This document shows positions 4,355 through 6,909 of a stretch of DNA of 6,909 nt, one piece after another; position 1 is the first letter of the stretch; every line of letters begins with the position of its first letter. The position numbers were made by a program, and so were the translations under genes. The stretch comes from Rhodobiaceae bacterium (GTDB lineage: Bacteria > Pseudomonadota > Alphaproteobacteria > Parvibaculales > Parvibaculaceae), in NCBI GenBank assembly GCA_002746275.1, contig NVWR01000004.1, positions 42,120 through 49,028 on the forward strand, in the 5' to 3' direction. The notes under the pieces are model-generated. The model saw only the letters and a list, made by a program, of their open reading frames with translations. It was not told the origin of the DNA and ran no database searches.

Positions 4355-6909
4355 ATGTGGATAGCTGACGTCTCCATTAGGCGGCCTGTTTTTGCCGTGA
4401 TGCTCATCGGTGCTCTGGTAGCACTCGGGTGGATTTCACTCGGGCGACTGGGAGTTGATCTTTTTCCCAAAGTTGAGTTTCCCGTTGTCTCGGTTATTAC
4501 GAAACTCGAGGGGGCCTCTCCCGAAACAATCGAGAGCCAGATCAGCGACGCGATTGAAGAACAGGTCAACACGGCGGCGGGCATTGAGACGCTTTCGTCC
4601 ACCAGTTCGGAAGGGGTCAGCCGGGTCGTTATCGAATTTGGCCTTGACGAAAACATAGAAGCAAAAGCGCAGGACGTTCGTGACAAAGTGTCGCTCGCGC
4701 GGGCAAACATGCCGGTTGATACAGAGCAATCGATCGTTCAGAGAATTGATCCCGATGCCCAGCCGATCATGTCGATCATGATCGCGGGTGATATGCCTAT
4801 CCGCGACCTCACGCTGTTTGCCGACAAAACGGTCAAGGAACATCTGCAACGCATTTCGGGCGTTGGCTCCATTCGCGTGGTGGGGGGCCGGGAGCGTGAG
4901 GTGCGCATCTGGCTGGATGCGGTGAAGTTGCGGGCGTACGCCGTCACTGCAGACGATGTTATCAAAGCGCTTCGACGCGAACATGCAGAGATCCCCGGTG
5001 GTCGGCTTGAGACTGAGGGACTGCGCTCCGAATTTTCCGTTAAAACGATGGGCGAAGTCACTTCCGTTGCTGGATTCGGCGACATCGTCATTGCCTTTCG
5101 GGCAGACGGCCTGCCAACACGCATACGCGACGTTGCCCGCATCGAAGACGGTATGGAAGACAGCCGGTCGTACGCAGAGCTCGACGGTAAGCCGGGTATT
5201 TCGCTGGAGGTTCGCCGACAGTCCGGTCGTAACACGGTGGAGGTCGCCCGGGCCATCCGAGCGGAGCTAGACAATATCCGTGAGCTGGCCCCTCCCGGGG
5301 TGCGCATCGTTTCGGCCCGTGATACGTCCAAATTCATTGAAGCCGCCGCCAATGATGTCTTTGACGACATTGCGCTGGGGGTGGTGTTGGTGGTGCTGGT
5401 CACTTTTGCTTTCCTACTCAGTTTCCGCGCCACCCTCATCGTTGCCATCGCCATGCCGACGGCTTTGATTTCCACCTTCTTTGCGTTCTACGTCATGGAC
5501 TTCACCATCAACCTGATGACCCTGATGGCGCTCTCTATTGCTGTAGGTCTGCTGGTGGACGATGCCATCGTCGTGCTGGAGAGCATTTACCGAAAGCTTG
5601 ATGAAGGCTATCCGCCGATGGAAGCCGCCTCGCTGGGTGTCAAGGAAGTAGGCCTCGCAGTGATCGCGGGAACGGCTTCTGTGTGTGCGGTTTTTGTTCC
5701 CATCGCCTTTATGGATGGCGTGGTGGGTCGCTTTTTCTTTCAGTACGGACTGGCGATTACCTTTTCCGTTCTTGTCTCCCTGCTCACCTCGGTCACTCTG
5801 ACACCCATGCTCTGTTCGCGCCTGTTGGACAAAGCCGGGAATGCTCGCGAAGACATGGGACGCATCGCGCGCACCTTTGATGATGGTTATGTGTGGTTGG
5901 AAGAATTTTATCGGGCCGCCCTCGGGCTCGCTCTGCGGTTTCGCTGGGTGGTGATGATCCTGGCCTTTGCCACCATCGTTCTTGGGGTGATGGTTGCCCG
6001 GACCCTGCCGATAGCCTTTGACAGCACATCCGACCGATCTGAGTTTCTGGCTGACCTCGCCCTCCCCTTTGGCGCTGGCATTGAAGAGACACGGATCATT
6101 GCGCACCGGGTGGCAGCCCGCCTGAACCGGGTTGACCATGTCCAGACAGTCTTCTTCACAATCGGAGCCGGCTCTCAAGAACGGGTCAACGAAGCCTCCT
6201 TCTATATCGGTGTAACCGCCAAGGCAGACAGAACCACTTCGATCCTGACATTGATGGCTGCGGTCCGTACCGAAATGAAATTGGCCGCTCCTGAGGCTGA
6301 CAAGATTTCGGTGACGGAGGTGCCCTGGATTTCCGGTGGCTCTTTCTCCAACTTCCCCGTCAGCTATGCCATCCGCGGAAATGATCTGGGTGTGTTGCAA
6401 CAACGCGCCGACGCAATCATGGCCAGAATGCGCCTGACGGGAGACTTTGCTGATGTTCAGTCCAGTTTCGAAACCGGCAAGCCTGAAGTTCAGGTCATAA
6501 TTGACCGCAACCGGGCTGCGGATCTGGGTGTCTCTATGCGGACGCTTGCAGAGTCTGTGCGCGCGCTGGTGGGGGGCACAGATGTCACCACCTATGAAGA
6601 GCTTGGATCACGCTACGACGTGCGTGTACGGCTTGAAGAAAACCAACGCAATGATGTGACCAAACTGGAGATGATCCAAATCCGCGCGGCAGACGGCAGG
6701 CTTGTCGACATCGCCAACCTTGCCAGCTTCAACCTGGCCTATGGACCCGCCCAGATCGAACGGCAAAACCGCTCCCGGCGCATTCTGATTGTTGCCAACA
6801 CCCCTGAAGGGGTTTCGCTTGGTCAGGCGTCCGACAGTCTGGAAGCCATCATCGAAGATGTCGGCCTGCCCAGGGGCTATCTCTGGAGCTCTGAAGGCAA
6901 GGCAAAACG
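4355..6909 (+). CDS. RND-superfamily efflux pump, inner-membrane permease (3' end outside window)
   Basis: Proton-driven inner-membrane transporter expected to work as a trimer with the adaptor encoded just upstream. About 851 residues are in the window; full members have about 1020-1050, so the last membrane half is missing. Seen: opening MWIADVSIRRPVFAVML with TM1 about 13-30, large porter loop about 31-335 containing PKVEFPVVSV, TM2-TM6 between about 339 and 490, TM7 about 531-550 and most of the second porter loop. TM4 carries GLLVDDAIVVLES with D402 and D403, equivalent to the proton-relay Asp407/Asp408 of AcrB; the matching TM10 lysine would lie past the edge. The usual VEN after the aspartates reads LES. 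The sequence fits the HAE-1-like group (hydrophobic/amphiphilic compounds) rather than heavy-metal pumps, since I see no metal-pump Asp/Glu signature in TM4. A GGGGTGAGA purine stretch inside the adaptor's last codons supplies the ribosome site. No outer-membrane channel gene is visible. Confidence 0.95.
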   Translation, partial: MWIADVSIRRPVFAVMLIGALVALGWISLGRLGVDLFPKVEFPVVSVITKLEGASPETIESQISDAIEEQVNTAAGIETLSSTSSEGVSRVVIEFGLDENIEAKAQDVRDKVSLARANMPVDTEQSIVQRIDPDAQPIMSIMIAGDMPIRDLTLFADKTVKEHLQRISGVGSIRVVGGREREVRIWLDAVKLRAYAVTADDVIKALRREHAEIPGGRLETEGLRSEFSVKTMGEVTSVAGFGDIVIAFRADGLPTRIRDVARIEDGMEDSRSYAELDGKPGISLEVRRQSGRNTVEVARAIRAELDNIRELAPPGVRIVSARDTSKFIEAAANDVFDDIALGVVLVVLVTFAFLLSFRATLIVAIAMPTALISTFFAFYVMDFTINLMTLMALSIAVGLLVDDAIVVLESIYRKLDEGYPPMEAASLGVKEVGLAVIAGTASVCAVFVPIAFMDGVVGRFFFQYGLAITFSVLVSLLTSVTLTPMLCSRLLDKAGNAREDMGRIARTFDDGYVWLEEFYRAALGLALRFRWVVMILAFATIVLGVMVARTLPIAFDSTSDRSEFLADLALPFGAGIEETRIIAHRVAARLNRVDHVQTVFFTIGAGSQERVNEASFYIGVTAKADRTTSILTLMAAVRTEMKLAAPEADKISVTEVPWISGGSFSNFPVSYAIRGNDLGVLQQRADAIMARMRLTGDFADVQSSFETGKPEVQVIIDRNRAADLGVSMRTLAESVRALVGGTDVTTYEELGSRYDVRVRLEENQRNDVTKLEMIQIRAADGRLVDIANLASFNLAYGPAQIERQNRSRRILIVANTPEGVSLGQASDSLEAIIEDVGLPRGYLWSSEGKAK

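Noticed and set aside
4738..5475. 245-codon open frame on the minus strand
   Set aside because: Antisense to the first porter loop of the pump; its translation is Ser/Arg/Thr-rich with no recognisable fold.
5414..6403. 329-codon open frame on the minus strand
   Set aside because: It lies fully opposite the RND pump frame, which has clear family motifs throughout. The antisense translation is low-complexity, rich in His, Arg, Gly and Gln, and shows no domain.
1..6909. CRISPR arrays, tRNA or rRNA genes, insertion sequences, phage attachment sites
   Set aside because: Reading both strands I saw no regularly spaced repeats, no cloverleaf-like conserved arms, no transposase or integrase frame and no terminal inverted repeats with target duplications.

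Overview
The window looks like a chromosomal fragment from a Gram-negative proteobacterium, probably an alphaproteobacterium. The basis is a tripartite efflux system with a lipoprotein adaptor, which needs an outer membrane, a G+C content in the mid to upper 50s by eye, and the protein style. The taxonomic guess is inference, since no rRNA or other marker gene is present. I see no mobile element, CRISPR array or RNA gene.

Layout. Positions 1-2292, minus strand: two adjacent acyl-CoA dehydrogenase (ACAD) genes. The upstream one (1168-2292) is complete. The downstream one (start codon at 1112) runs off the left edge and lacks its last few dozen codons. Positions 2293-2498: a 206-bp gap with no gene, holding a perfect 8-bp inverted repeat (2392-2415) over a weak candidate promoter. 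Positions 2499-2999, minus strand: a MarR-family regulator. Positions 3000-3186: a divergent control region with an AT-rich patch, two exact TATAAT hexamers and several small dyads. Positions 3187-4350, plus strand: the lipoprotein periplasmic adaptor (membrane fusion protein) of an RND pump. Positions 4355-6909, plus strand: the inner-membrane RND pump, cut by the right edge after about 851 of an expected 1020-1050 residues.

How they may work together. The two ACADs have complementary defects. One keeps the catalytic glutamate and the flavin/substrate motif. The other keeps the arginine/glutamine motif and the HGG motif used to hold the FAD nucleotide. That is the pattern of heteromeric (alpha2beta2) ACADs known from steroid side-chain beta-oxidation, so the pair probably makes one enzyme. 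The MarR gene sits between this enzyme pair and a divergent efflux operon, so it is a natural candidate to control the pump, the ACADs or both. One reading is a response to a hydrophobic carboxylic acid (fatty acid, steroid or aromatic acid) that is either exported or activated and degraded. This joint role is inference.

All families are familiar ones. I do not see a clearly new system. The points most worth a second look are the split ACAD active site, the palindrome upstream of the ACADs, and a duplicated Shine-Dalgarno/ATG module ahead of the adaptor gene.
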